A stretch of DNA of 64,000 bases from Prosopocoilus inquinatus (GCA_036172665.1 CM069872.1:42704101-42768100), one strand, 5' to 3'; positions 47,094 to 57,515 are shown, numbered from the stretch's first letter. Notes: a model not told the origin generated them from the letters alone. A program made the numbers and translations.

Positions 47094-50000
47094 ATGCAAG
47101 ACGTCACATCTACTGAAAAACTTGTGCGTAAACGAGGTACTATTAAATACAAACTAACAAATTTTATAAAATATTTACGCACAGTTCAAGATGCATATGC
47201 AAGTGATCAAGTTTTAGCAGAAAAAACAATCATTGAATTGCAAGATCGTAGTAGCAAGTTTGCATCGTTGTTTGAGGAATTTGATGAAACTCAGAGTAAA
47301 ATAGAATATATTTGCGATGAAGATGACTTAGAAAGGCAATATTTAGAGAGAGAAGATTTCACTGAAAAGCATTCATCCGCAATCACAGACGCAAAATTTA
47401 TTTTAAAGCAAGTCTGCACACCTGTCATCCAAATTCAAAGCGACAGTATCACTGGCATATCAGATTCCTCAAAACAAAACGGTATTTCTCACAACATTAA
47501 ACTTCCAACAATTAAACTTGCAAAATTTAACGGTGCATATGATAATTGGTTGGAATTCAAAGATACTTTTGAGTCACTAATTAATTCAAACAAATCAATT
47601 GACAATGTTCAGAAGTATCATTATTTACGTGCTTCACTAGAAGGTGACGCACTAAAGGTTATACAGTCTCTAGAATTCTCATCCGAAAATTACATAATCG
47701 CATGGGAACTACTTTGCAATAGGTATAATAACATCAGATTGTTAATTAATAATCACATCAAATCTCTGTTTGAATTAAATTCACTTACAAAGGAGTCCTC
47801 AAGAGGAATAAGAGACTTGATAGATACCATTTTTAAACATTTAAGAGCTCTTCAAACACTAGAACAACCAACAGAACATTGGGACACTTTGTTGATATTT
47901 TTAATTACGTCAAAATTAGACAAATTTACTGTTCGGGAATGGGAAAAAGTTAAAACAGGCAATAATTTCCCAACACTTTCTGAATTCAAGAGTTTTTTGA
48001 ATTCAAGAGCAGATTTTCTAGAAACACTTGAAATCAATCATAATAAAATTGCCAAAGAACATAAACAGTTACATAATAATATCAAACAAGTTTCGTTAAT
48101 ATCCTCAAATGTGAAATGTCCTGTATGTAATGGGGCACATTTAATTTATTATTGTGAAAAATTCTTAAAATTAAATTTGTCAGATAAATTAAAAACAGTA
48201 AAGCAGCTGAATCTTTGTAATAACTGTTTACGTTCAGGCCACACAACTAAAAACTGCAGATCTGGATTTTGTAAAAAGTGCAAAGCTAAACATAACACTT
48301 TACTTCATCCAGAATTATTATATACACGTGAACCAATTACATCAAAAACAATTCATCCAAATGCATCAACAACAATTTCGCCACAAGTTAGTTTCACAAG
48401 TCATTATCCTAATCAACATGTTCTGCTTTCCACTGTATCAATTTTAGTTCCAGATGTTTTTGGCAACATTCATACTGCAAAAGCTTTACTTGACTGTGGT
48501 TCTCAGTCAAATTTTCTTACTTCAAAATTTTGCAAAAAGTTAGGATTAGAAGAACATTCAACAAACATGACCATTGGAGGAATCAATGGCGTTTCATCAG
48601 TCATTAAAAAAAAATGCAACATTGTGATATATTCACTCAATTATGAATTTTCTACTAATCTTTGTTGTTTTATTTTGCCCACAATTACAGGTAATTTGCC
48701 TTCATTCACTATCAACACCAGCTCATGGAATATTCCAGCCAACATTCAATTGGCAGATCCTCAATTCACCAAGCCTAGTGAAATAGATGTACTTATTGGT
48801 GCAGGTATTTTTTGGAATATTCTTCATCATCAAAGAATTCAGTTGGGTAAGAATATGCCAGTTCTTCAAAACACAGAATTCGGTTGGATTATATCAGGTA
48901 CCATCTCAGAATCCATTTCAAAAATTCATTGCAATTTTTCTAAAACTCACAGCAATCTTGATTCTGAATTGCAGAAATTTTGGGAGATAGAGGAAATTAA
49001 TAACGAGCATTCTATGTCTTCCGATGATGTTTATTGCGAAAAACATTTCCTAGAAACGTTTTCTAGAAATGAAGAAGGACGGTTCATTGTTCGAATACCA
49101 CTAAAACATTCTGCTTCTAATTTAGGTAACTCAAAACCATTATCAATTAAACGTCAACAACAATTAGAACGTAAATTTTCATACGATTCTAATCTAAAAT
49201 TTCAATATTCTCAATTCATAAAAGAATACATAGATTTAAACCACATGTCTCAAGTAAATTTAATTCCTTCCAATACAGCATATTTTTTGCCACATCATGG
49301 TGTTTTTAGACAAGAAAGTTTGACTACTAAACTAAGAGTAGTCTTTGATGGATCAGCGAATTCTGATTCAGGTTGGTCAGTTAATGATTTACAATTTACA
49401 GGGCCACCCATTCAGAATGAAATATTTTCTATACTCATAAAATTCAGACAACATCCTTTTGCAGTTTCGGCAGATATAGAAAAAATGTATAGGCAGATCG
49501 TCATTCATCCTGATGACAGACATCTTCAAAATATTGTTTGGAGATTTAGTTCAGACGATCCAATTTCCATTTACACTTTAAATACAGTTACCTACGGCAC
49601 TAGATCTGCTCCGTATTTAGCCATAAGATGCTTAAAGCAGTTGGCTCATGAATATCAAACAAAATCTTCTTTCGCATCTTCAATAATAAAAAATGATTTT
49701 TATGTTGATGATCTCATAACAGGTTTTGATTCTGAAACAGTTGCAATCAATGTATGTAAAGAAATTGCATCAATTCTAAATTCAGCATGTTTCCCATTAA
49801 GAAAATGGAATTCTAATAGTCAGCTTTTCTTGCAAGAGTTTCAAAATGAAAATGAACCTGTGAGTGTTTTAAATTTAGGAGATAATGAGTTTTCAAAAAC
49901 TTTAGGAATAAAATGGTACAGTAAATCTGATACATTAGGTTTTCAAATCAAAAATTTTGAAAATTCTTTATCAATTAATAAACGATCAATCTTATCTGAC

Positions 50001-52283
50001 GTAGCAAGGATTTTTGATCCATTAGGTTTGTTAAGCCCATGCACTATTTTCTCAAAAATAATTATTCAAAAACTATGGTCTCTTAAATTAGATTGGAATG
50101 ATCCTATTCCAGACGATTTGAAAGCTACGTGGGTACGATTCAGAAATAATTTAACAAAATTAAATCAACTCAAATTAGACAGGCACGTCATTTGTAAAAA
50201 TTCTACAGAAATCGAATTACATGGTTTCTGTGACGCGTCACAAAACGCATACGGTGCGTGTGTATACGTTCGCAGCATCGATCAAAAAGAAAAGATTTTA
50301 ATTAATCTCTTATGCGGAAAGACAAAGGTTGCTCCACTGAAATGTTTAACTATGCCAAGATTAGAATTGTGCAGTGCTTTGTTGTTAAGTCAATTAATTA
50401 ACAAAGTACAAAAATCATTCACTATCGAATGCTCATATCATCTATGGTCAGATTCTCAAATAATATTACACTGGATTAACTCTCCATCTCATTCATTACC
50501 AATTTTTGTAAGAAATCGCATTTCTAAAATTCAAGAATTAACACAGATTAGTAATTGGAAGTACATAAACACAAAAGATAATCCTGCCGATCTTACATCA
50601 CGAGGAATTTCTCCTGAAAATTTACTCAAGTCTCAATTGTGGTGGAACGGCCCTTCATGGTTGTCTCTTCCAACTAATCATTGGCCATCATCCGCATTCT
50701 CAATTTCAATTAAATATTCTAAAAATAATGTTTGCTCAGCTACTGTTGAAAATAATTTTCAGATATTCGAAAGGTTTTCTAGTTTGAATAGGTTGAAAAG
50801 AACAATGGCATACATTTTACGATTCATCTTAAACATTAAGAAACAAAAATCTAAACGGCCGTACGGATATTTGACTATTGCAGAATTAGATCTCAGTATG
50901 AAACAATTAATAAAATTGTCACAACAAGACAGTTTTCCTCAAGAAATTAATTTATTACTAAATAATAAAAATTTAAAGCCAAAACACAATTTATTATCCC
51001 TTGCTCCGTTCATTGATACTGAAGGTTTATTAAGAGTCGGTGGTCGATTAAAAAACTCTTATTTAGATTTTGCTCAGAAACATCCTTTGATTTTATCGGG
51101 AAAACATCGTTTAGCAAAACTAATTTTTGAAAATACGCATATAACATTACTTCATGCAGGTCCACAATTGTTATTATTTACAGTAAGACAGCATTTTTGG
51201 GTTACATCTGGAATGAGTGTGGCTAAGTCAGTAGTGCGAGGTTGCATCAGATGTTTTAAATCTAAACCAAAATCTTTTGATCAAATAATGGCAAATTTGC
51301 CAAAAGAAAGAGTTACAGTTAATAATCCATTTTATATCACGGGAATAGATTATGCAGGGCCTTTTAATATAAAAGATCGCAAAGGTCGAGGTTCAAAGAC
51401 TATAAAGGGCTACATTTGTCTTTTCATCTGCTTTTCTACTAAAGCTATGCATCTTGAACTTGTGACAGATTTATCAAGCGAAACATTCCTTGCTGCTTTG
51501 AGAAGATTTGCATCACGAAGAGGCAAACCAGCTCATTTATATTCAGATAATGCAACAAATTTTATCGGAGCAGCTAAGAAACTATCTGCCTTGCATGAAT
51601 TTTTCTCAAACTCTAAAACAGAAATAACAAATTATTGTACAAATGAAAATATAACCTGGCATTTTATTCCCCCAAACTCGCCTCATTTCGGAGGGCTTTG
51701 GGAATCAAACATAAAAAACATAAAACATCATTTATCAAGAGTAATTAATGACACAAAATTAACATATGAAGAATTTTACACAATCTTAACACAGATAGAA
51801 GCAACTTTAAATTCTAGACCTTTATACCCTCTGTCATCGGATGTTGATGATCTGCAGCCACTAACTCCAGCTCATTTCTTGATTGGCAAACCATTGACTG
51901 CTATTCCAGAACCGCAATTGCTGGACACACCAACAAACAGGCTGTCGCGTTTCCAGTTACAGCAACAGTTGGTACAAAGTTTTTGGAAGCGGTGGTCACA
52001 AGAATATTTGTATCATCTGCAAGAAAGAAAGAAATGGAAGAGCAAAAATCCAGGGCTAAAGATTGGAAGTTTGGTAATAATCAAACAGGATAACTTACCT
52101 CCTTCCCAGTGGCTCCTTGGAAGAATAGTAAAGCTTCATCCCGGTGACGACAACGTAGTTCGAGTTGCTACAGTCAAGACTCATAAAGGCAATTTCAAGC
52201 GAGCAGTAGCGAAGTTGTGTCCCCTTCCAGTACCTGAAAATGGCAGTAGTGACAGTGAAATTGTGCATGTTAAAAACAGTTAA
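47094..52283 (+). CDS. gag-pol: BEL/Pao Gag-Pol polyprotein, 1729 aa
   Basis: A single intact frame. An in-frame TGA lies just upstream, so this is the first ATG. The Gag-like DUF1759 region starts near residue 136 (KLPTIKLAKFNGAYDNWLEF). Three zinc knuckles follow: C342/C345/H349/C354, C375/C378/H383/C388, and C393/C396/H400/H405. The aspartic protease has D467 in LLDCGSQ. Reverse transcriptase has D794 and YVDD (D872, D873). The Pao-type RNase H has D1047, E1091, D1120 and D1166. Integrase has H1349/H1354/C1384/C1387, then D1419, D1485 and E1537 (in GGLWE). A DUF5641-type tail spans about 1619-1716. Length is normal for the family. The proteins would form cytoplasmic particles, copy the RNA and integrate the cDNA. 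The protease site has DCG where DSG/DTG is usual. Confidence 0.97.
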   Translation: MQDVTSTEKLVRKRGTIKYKLTNFIKYLRTVQDAYASDQVLAEKTIIELQDRSSKFASLFEEFDETQSKIEYICDEDDLERQYLEREDFTEKHSSAITDAKFILKQVCTPVIQIQSDSITGISDSSKQNGISHNIKLPTIKLAKFNGAYDNWLEFKDTFESLINSNKSIDNVQKYHYLRASLEGDALKVIQSLEFSSENYIIAWELLCNRYNNIRLLINNHIKSLFELNSLTKESSRGIRDLIDTIFKHLRALQTLEQPTEHWDTLLIFLITSKLDKFTVREWEKVKTGNNFPTLSEFKSFLNSRADFLETLEINHNKIAKEHKQLHNNIKQVSLISSNVKCPVCNGAHLIYYCEKFLKLNLSDKLKTVKQLNLCNNCLRSGHTTKNCRSGFCKKCKAKHNTLLHPELLYTREPITSKTIHPNASTTISPQVSFTSHYPNQHVLLSTVSILVPDVFGNIHTAKALLDCGSQSNFLTSKFCKKLGLEEHSTNMTIGGINGVSSVIKKKCNIVIYSLNYEFSTNLCCFILPTITGNLPSFTINTSSWNIPANIQLADPQFTKPSEIDVLIGAGIFWNILHHQRIQLGKNMPVLQNTEFGWIISGTISESISKIHCNFSKTHSNLDSELQKFWEIEEINNEHSMSSDDVYCEKHFLETFSRNEEGRFIVRIPLKHSASNLGNSKPLSIKRQQQLERKFSYDSNLKFQYSQFIKEYIDLNHMSQVNLIPSNTAYFLPHHGVFRQESLTTKLRVVFDGSANSDSGWSVNDLQFTGPPIQNEIFSILIKFRQHPFAVSADIEKMYRQIVIHPDDRHLQNIVWRFSSDDPISIYTLNTVTYGTRSAPYLAIRCLKQLAHEYQTKSSFASSIIKNDFYVDDLITGFDSETVAINVCKEIASILNSACFPLRKWNSNSQLFLQEFQNENEPVSVLNLGDNEFSKTLGIKWYSKSDTLGFQIKNFENSLSINKRSILSDVARIFDPLGLLSPCTIFSKIIIQKLWSLKLDWNDPIPDDLKATWVRFRNNLTKLNQLKLDRHVICKNSTEIELHGFCDASQNAYGACVYVRSIDQKEKILINLLCGKTKVAPLKCLTMPRLELCSALLLSQLINKVQKSFTIECSYHLWSDSQIILHWINSPSHSLPIFVRNRISKIQELTQISNWKYINTKDNPADLTSRGISPENLLKSQLWWNGPSWLSLPTNHWPSSAFSISIKYSKNNVCSATVENNFQIFERFSSLNRLKRTMAYILRFILNIKKQKSKRPYGYLTIAELDLSMKQLIKLSQQDSFPQEINLLLNNKNLKPKHNLLSLAPFIDTEGLLRVGGRLKNSYLDFAQKHPLILSGKHRLAKLIFENTHITLLHAGPQLLLFTVRQHFWVTSGMSVAKSVVRGCIRCFKSKPKSFDQIMANLPKERVTVNNPFYITGIDYAGPFNIKDRKGRGSKTIKGYICLFICFSTKAMHLELVTDLSSETFLAALRRFASRRGKPAHLYSDNATNFIGAAKKLSALHEFFSNSKTEITNYCTNENITWHFIPPNSPHFGGLWESNIKNIKHHLSRVINDTKLTYEEFYTILTQIEATLNSRPLYPLSSDVDDLQPLTPAHFLIGKPLTAIPEPQLLDTPTNRLSRFQLQQQLVQSFWKRWSQEYLYHLQERKKWKSKNPGLKIGSLVIIKQDNLPPSQWLLGRIVKLHPGDDNVVRVATVKTHKGNFKRAVAKLCPLPVPENGSSDSEIVHVKNS

Positions 52284-52375
52284 AATAATTCATTTTCATT
52301 ATTACAATCAGTTCATACTTACCTGCAATTTATGAATATTTGAACACTTTCTTAAAAAAAAAAAAAAATGTTCAA

Positions 52376-52384
52376 GGCGGGGAG
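52376..52384 (+). other. Polypurine tract
   Basis: GGCGGGGAG lies immediately before the 3' LTR, as expected for plus-strand priming. A 15-A run lies just upstream. Confidence 0.8.
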
Positions 52385-52553
52385 CTATGTTAACACGATT
52401 TTTACGTTCATTTTAATGAATCACATACACTTGTAAAAAAAAAAAACAATTGCAATATAAATAAAAAACTTTCATATAAAAAAAGGTAATTGTACCAGCG
52501 AAATTTTTCTGCAAACAAACACAAAGAAATACAGTCCACTATATCGAATCAAC
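52385..52553 (+). repeat. BEL/Pao 3' LTR, 169 bp
   Basis: No difference from the 5' LTR was seen at any position. Confidence 0.9.
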
Positions 52554-52558
52554 AATAT
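52554..52558. repeat. 5-bp target site duplication of BEL element, right
   Basis: AATAT, matching 46620-46624. Confidence 0.75.
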
Positions 52559-52639
52559 TCCATGCGTTTTCTCGATTGAAAAAGCTCAAAATTGTAGTCA
52601 TGCAAAGAGATCTCCTTCACCTTATTTTACTCTCCGTTT

Positions 52640-52960
52640 CCGTGACAAAGAAAAGAAATTTCCGGGCGGCCATTGAAACTTCATAAAGCAACGTAAACTC
52701 GTTTTTCAATTTCGACGCCGGCCGGACGCAAATTAGATCGACCGGAAAAACGCGCCGGAATAAACAATAACGGAAGGAAAAAACAGCGAGCTTTCACACG
52801 TGCCGGACGGACATTTTGGATGCCGGATTAATTAATAGGGAACATCGACGCGGTAATTGAGATTATTGTTCGTTATTTGATTCAGATTGGAATGTCACTG
52901 CCCACGGCCGGATGTTTCCAGGAATTAGATGGGATTGAATTGTCGAATTAATTATTTATT
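52640..52960. promoter_or_regulatory. GC/CpG-rich unique segment beside the BEL insertion
   Basis: It contains CGACGCCGGCCGGACGC, ATCGACCGGAAAAACGCGCC and ATTAATTAATAGG. It is non-repetitive within the window. It resembles the compositionally distinct islands at 58.0 and 63.2 kb. It could be conserved non-coding DNA, inferred from composition only. Confidence 0.2.
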
Positions 52961-52999
52961 GGAGTAATTTAATCGTGAACTTGCTTTATGCAAATTTGC

Positions 53000-54060
53000 G
53001 AAGTAGATCATACAAGCTACAAGCGCATACAGAACGATAGATACGGTCAAACGTAACGCCAACAATTATCGAAGTTAATGAAGGAACTATTTTGGTACAA
53101 ACTTAAGTGGCCAAACAAATCCACCAAATCGCGTTTACAATAACCTCCTCTTAGGATTTTGCAGACACAATCTAAAAGCTCAATATAAAATGTATCCCAG
53201 TCACTTTGTTTTTGCAAAAATACAATTTCTAAGTTCCATTCTTTTCTAAAGCAAGCTATTAATTATCCGTGCAGTTATTTGAAAAAAAAAAGGTTTCTGC
53301 AAAAAATTACCTAAAGATAATTTGACTTGTTAATTGTTTTAAATGATTTTAAAAAAGTAGTTTGTAAGTGCAGTTAGTTATTTTATTTTTTTCAGTGTAT
53401 AAGTAGTATAAAACTATGACCCTTGTGACGACGATCTTTATTACAACTACATAGAATGAGATGCTATGATATGATATGATAATGTCGACGTAAACTGAAA
53501 TGTAAATAAAAAATAATAGCATGTTATGTATTAGCATTAACATTAATTAACATTAAACTATCGAAATATCAAGAACAGTATCCAAACAATAAGAACGATA
53601 TTTTAACACGTAAGTGTTTATTGCGAGTAAAAATAAAATGTTGAAGGTTTCGAACTTTATTGGTTGTCTTCAGTTAAATGCTTGCTAGGTTTGTATGAAA
53701 TTACTATATTTTGTATGTCTATTGTTACATCCTTGACGTAGACACACCTTCCCTGTCTTGGTCACTAGGGCTGTGTCTACTTACAATCAGTGGTGTGTTT
53801 ATAAATAAAATTATATTTTGATTAAATAATATTATAATGAATCATAAGGCGTACAAGGTCAGAATGAAATAAATCAAGTAGTGGAGGCTGAAGTTACGGA
53901 ACTCGCAATATCAATCTTAATTATGCACTCATTTAAGGATATTTTTTTGCATAGCAAATGCAACATCCAATATTCCTCACTTACGTAACAATCCGGAAGG
54001 GAAAAGTGATCTTTCGAGTGAAGTCTCTAGACCTAACTACGCGTTACCTTCCTCGTTGAA
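53000..54060. other. AT-rich DNA, no gene; one hammerhead-like core
   Basis: The minus strand at 53648-53673 reads CTGAAGA, CAACCAATAAAGTTC, GAAAC, with only a 3-bp stem II (AAC/GUU). This is too weak to call a ribozyme. Confidence 0.3.
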
Positions 54061-54074
54061 GTTTATTTAATTAT
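54061..54074. repeat. 14-bp target site duplication, left
   Basis: GTTTATTTAATTAT, repeated exactly at 54977-54990. Confidence 0.85.
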
Positions 54075-54116
54075 AGAAAAATTTTGTGCAAATCGCTTTT
54101 GATTGCAGCGAGAACC

Positions 54117-54181
54117 TCGAGCAGCCTCTGGACAGCTGTTTCAGCCCTGCTTGGGGCTTCTTCAGCACAGACGTAGCTTGA
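54117..54181 (-). ncRNA. Hammerhead ribozyme in the inverted head
   Basis: Minus-strand core CTGAAGA, stem II AGCCC/GGGCT, GAAA, stem III ACAGCTGT and cleavage triplet GTC are all intact. Stem I is damaged by one mismatch in the inner helix (CTGTG with CAGAG) and one in the outer (TCAAGC with GCTCGA). Confidence 0.85.
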
Positions 54182-54421
54182 CATTCCCGCTGCAAACAAA
54201 AACGACTTGCCCAATTTATTCGCATTCATTATGCTTTGACAGCAAGCATGGCCGCCTTGCATGGGGGACTTATTAGGAGCAAATCCCGCTTCAATTTGTC
54301 TACCCTACTGCAATGTCAGGTCAAAAAGCGATAGTAAGATGTCGCTATTTTATCTGTTCATCACTCTTACATCGCAAATGCGGATAAATTGGGCAAGTCG
54401 TTTTTGTTTGCAGCGGGAATG

Positions 54422-54486
54422 TCGAGCTACGTCTCTGCTGAAGAAGCCCCAAGCAGGGCTGAAACAGCTGTCCAGAGGCTGCTCGA
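54422..54486 (+). ncRNA. Type I hammerhead ribozyme, full consensus (unit 1)
   Basis: Outer stem I TCGAGC/GCTCGA has 6 perfect pairs. An internal loop (TACGT opposite GCT) leads to inner stem I CTCTG/CAGAG (5 perfect pairs). Core CUGAAGA is at 54438-54444, stem II AGCCC/GGGCU has 5 perfect pairs, and GAAA is at 54461-54464. Stem III is the self-complementary ACAGCUGU, followed by C54472 as the cleavage base (GUC). All invariant residues are present. The internal loop in stem I is where natural hammerheads make activating tertiary contacts. The tiny stem III suggests activity as a dimer or in tandem transcripts. Confidence 0.92.
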
Positions 54487-54732
54487 GGTTCTCGCTGCAA
54501 TCTAAAGCGATTTGCACAAAATTTTTCTAAAATCTTTCATTATGCTTTGACAGCAAGCATGGCCGCCTTGCATGGGGGACTTATTAGGAGCAAATCCCGC
54601 TTCAATTTGTCTACCCTACTGCAATGTTAGGTCAAAAAGCGATAGTAAGATGTCGCTATTTTATCTGTTCATCACTCTTACATCGCAAATGCGAATAAAT
54701 TGGGCAAGTCGTTTTTGTTTGCAGCGGGAATG

Positions 54733-54797
54733 TCGAGCTACGTCTCTGCTGAAGAAGCCCCAAGCAGGGCTGAAACAGCTGTCCAGAGGCTGCTCGA
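54733..54797 (+). ncRNA. Type I hammerhead ribozyme, full consensus (unit 2)
   Basis: It is identical over 65 nt to the copy at 54422-54486, exactly 311 bp downstream. Core CUGAAGA is at 54749-54755 and the predicted cleavage is after C54783. Confidence 0.92.
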
Positions 54798-54976
54798 GGT
54801 TCTCGCTGCAATCAAAAACGATTTGCACAAAATTTTTCTAAAATCTTTCATTATGCTTTGACAGCAAGCATGGCCGCCTTGCATGGGGGACTTATAGGAG
54901 CAAATCCCGCTTCAATTTGTCTACTCTACTGCAATGTCAGGTCTAAAAGCGATAGTAAGATGTCGCTATTTTATCT

Positions 54977-54990
54977 GTTTATTTAATTAT
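54977..54990. repeat. 14-bp target site duplication, right
   Basis: GTTTATTTAATTAT, identical to 54061-54074. Confidence 0.85.
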
Positions 54991-55996
54991 TTAATTTAAT
55001 TTTAATATATTGTTATATTTAAAAATTTGAGGTATTCTCGCAAGAAAAATTTCTATCATTCTATTTGAAGTCAAAGCAGAGAAAAAAACAGAAAGATGGG
55101 AAAGGGCCAAGCATTTTCGACAATTCTGAACATACAGGTAGACGCCTTCGAGCAACCGGGGAAAACAAATTTGAAAATCGATTTTACGCAGATGGTACGA
55201 AAAACCAGGGCGCTCATGCTGGAGGAGTGCAATCAAAATCATAGATACATTTCGAATTTTAATAAAACTGTATTTCAAAACACTTAAACGTAGAAAGAGA
55301 GCTAATTAAATAAAAGAAGAGTAGTTTTTTTCTCACTCTTACATGCATTAAATCTCTAAAAGTTCTCTCTCGCAGTTTTAAACCTATCATGAACTTAACA
55401 AATTTTTAGAAACGTGTTATAAAAAACCTACTTACTTTATCAGAAATTAGAGGCATTGGTGTCAGTAGTAACTTTAACTTTAAGGAATAATAACATTCTT
55501 TTCTATTGGAGAGTGCCAGAAAACAATTTGACACAAATAAAAAGCGCCTATTTCTCGTAGCTAATGACAAAAGCGACAAAGAAAATTAAGTGGTTTCTTA
55601 ACAGTTAGGAGAGAGATGAAAATCCTAACTTGCACTAGGCCCACATTGGGGGCAGACACGGCCCTGATAGTCACGCCACTTAAAATTTATTGGAACCTAC
55701 AGGACTGGAATCAAGGTTAGTAGAGCTGAACTGTGTATTAGGAGGTTGCATTGACCTAAAAGTGACGTAACACATTACAACACGTCACATGAAAAATCCC
55801 ATTGAAAATATGAATCAGGTTTTTACTTTAAATGATCAACAGAACCACAGAACTGATTCCATTTATGAAGATTTAAATTAAGCTTTAGGAGAGACTATTA
55901 AAACTCACTCGATTTACTTTACTGTGACGGATAGAAGTTTCGTATGACGTCACGAGTTACTTTTGCGAAGGCAAAAACTTCAAACCGCGGATTCAA
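54991..55996. other. No gene recognised
   Basis: Short ORFs only; no repeat ends seen. Confidence 0.4.
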
Positions 55997-56346
55997 ATGG
56001 AAACAAATATCAGTTTTACTGATCCTCATATTGGATAAACAATGAATTCTCACTATTCATTTGTTCTTTTAACACTTAATCATGGCAAAACCAAAACAGG
56101 ACTTAAATATAAGTGTTATTATTTAGAAAGCGAAGGTGTGGCAGGCTTTTTCTTTGTGATTTTAGTAATTAATTAATGGAAACAAATATCAGTTTTACTG
56201 ATCCTCATATTGCGTAAACAATGAATTCTCACTATTCATTAGTTCTTTTAACACTTAATCTCTGGCAAAACCAAGACAGGGCTTAAATATAAGTAGTTAT
56301 TATTTAGAAAGCGAAGGTGTGGTAGGCTTTTCGTTTGTGATTTTAT
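55997..56346 (+). repeat. Tandem duplication, 179-bp unit
   Basis: Copy 1 (55997-56175) and copy 2 (56176 to about 56346) both begin ATGGAAACAAATATCAGTTT and run to GCGAAGGTGTGG...TTTGTGATTTTA. They differ at roughly a dozen positions. No ORF spans the junction. Confidence 0.85.
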
Positions 56347-57389
56347 TGTGTTAAGCAACTGTTGGAAATGAATGTTTTAAATTCAAGACCTCCTAAGTCT
56401 TTCTTTGGCAAACATTTTATTAAAGATGGTCCTCCCTTCTTTCCTAGTTCTGAGTTGTTACATATTTAGCAATATTTGGCAACCTACACTGAAGTTTAAA
56501 AAAAAATTACAGCTTCATGTGTTTTTTGAGACTGCTGCAATCTTCAATTTCGAATATCTAATAATAAAATTTTTCTTCTTTTATTAAAAAAATGAATTGA
56601 ATGTTTATATAACAAATACGTTCCTAAAATTGTAATGAAATATCTTTCTAGTTTCCGACAGAGGATACAAAAGCAGTAGTGCTTTATAATCAGAGACGAA
56701 ATTAAATAGATTTTGTTTGCTTTCGTGTATTTTTTATCTTATTTGTGTTTATACTGAAAGAATTGTTTGTTATTTCAACGAAATCTGAGTCAACTTTTTC
56801 TTCTCGTCTTCGATTTATTGTGTATGTGATTGTCATAAGAATTCATTCTTCTTTTATTAATGTTTCTTTCCCATTACTTCAATACCTAAGTGGCTCACTC
56901 TTGGGTAAATTCTTTGATTTCGAGGTTCGTCAGTTGTTTACTCTTTTTCTTTTGGTTTTCTCCTTTCGTCACCCACGTTTCCGAATTTGTTAAATAATTT
57001 TCCAATTTCGGAAATGCCTAATGGGAAGGCCATTTGACAAATTCGGAAATGTAAGGTAAAACCACATATTTCCTTCAACCCTAAAATATTATTCCCTTTT
57101 TCAGATCCTCTGCGCACCTCTTCACTTTTCTCTTCAAGAGCATAGGTAGGTTTACAGTTGGTCTTTTTTCGTGGTTTTCCTAACGCTATATGTATTTAAC
57201 TTGGTTGGTGATCGGCGAGTTTCTTCTTTGTTTTTTGTACAATATTCTTCGTTGTTTCCTCTACTTATTTCATTTACTAATTATAAAAAGTTTGCTGCCA
57301 TCTTATTACAATTACGTTATCTCTTGGTCACTTACGGATACCTGGTGGCAAGTTACGCTGAGAAGACAAACAGTTGTCCCGAAGGTAGC
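56347..57389. other. No gene recognised
   Basis: T-rich plus strand with several short ORFs, none with a known domain. Confidence 0.4.
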
Positions 57390-57515
57390 TTCTGAAGGAT
57401 AAGGGTATGGGTTAAAACAGATACGGGCACCAGGGAGTAACCCCAGCTGATGAGCATACTATGGAACCGAATCCCAAGGATCCACAGTGTTCGTTGATAA
57501 TCGAAAACCAGGATA
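57390..57515 (-). repeat. Dispersed repeat, copy shared with 24.0 kb
   Basis: The reverse complement contains ACACTGTGGATCCTTGG, CAGCTGGGGTTACTCC and ATCCTTCAGAAGCTA, matching 23985-24085 in order, with an indel in the middle. Confidence 0.6.

Larger units (their letters stand above)
46625..52553 (+). mobile_element. Complete BEL/Pao LTR retrotransposon, 5.9 kb
   Basis: The element has identical 169-bp LTRs, a tRNA-Tyr-type primer site, one uninterrupted 1729-codon Gag-Pol frame, a polypurine tract and a 5-bp target duplication. Every part needed for autonomous retrotransposition appears present, and LTR identity indicates very recent insertion. There is no envelope ORF. The leader (46821-47093) contains a 15-bp palindrome CTAGAACAGTTCTAG. 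Confidence 0.93.
54075..54976 (+). mobile_element. Retrozyme-like retroelement, subfamily B (311-bp units)
   Basis: This 902-bp insertion sits between perfect 14-bp direct repeats. An inverted head (about 54075-54225) is followed by about 2.4 sense units of 311 bp. Each unit has a spacer (GCATGGCCGCCTTGCATGGG, then CTGCAATGTCAGGTCA, then GGGCAAGTCGTTTTTGTTTG) and a 65-nt hammerhead. The two complete units are nearly identical. No protein is encoded in any frame conserved across units. A transcript of the array would be cut at 54472/54473 and 54783/54784, giving 311-nt monomers able to circularise. Metazoan retrozymes and Penelope-like elements are known to carry such ribozymes. The enzyme that moves this one is not in the window. 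Confidence 0.88.

Noticed and set aside
54261..54841. Two identical 89-codon ORFs in the 54-kb array
   Set aside because: They repeat only because the 311-bp DNA unit is duplicated; the peptide is not conserved in subfamily A, and the sequence is explained by an RNA element.
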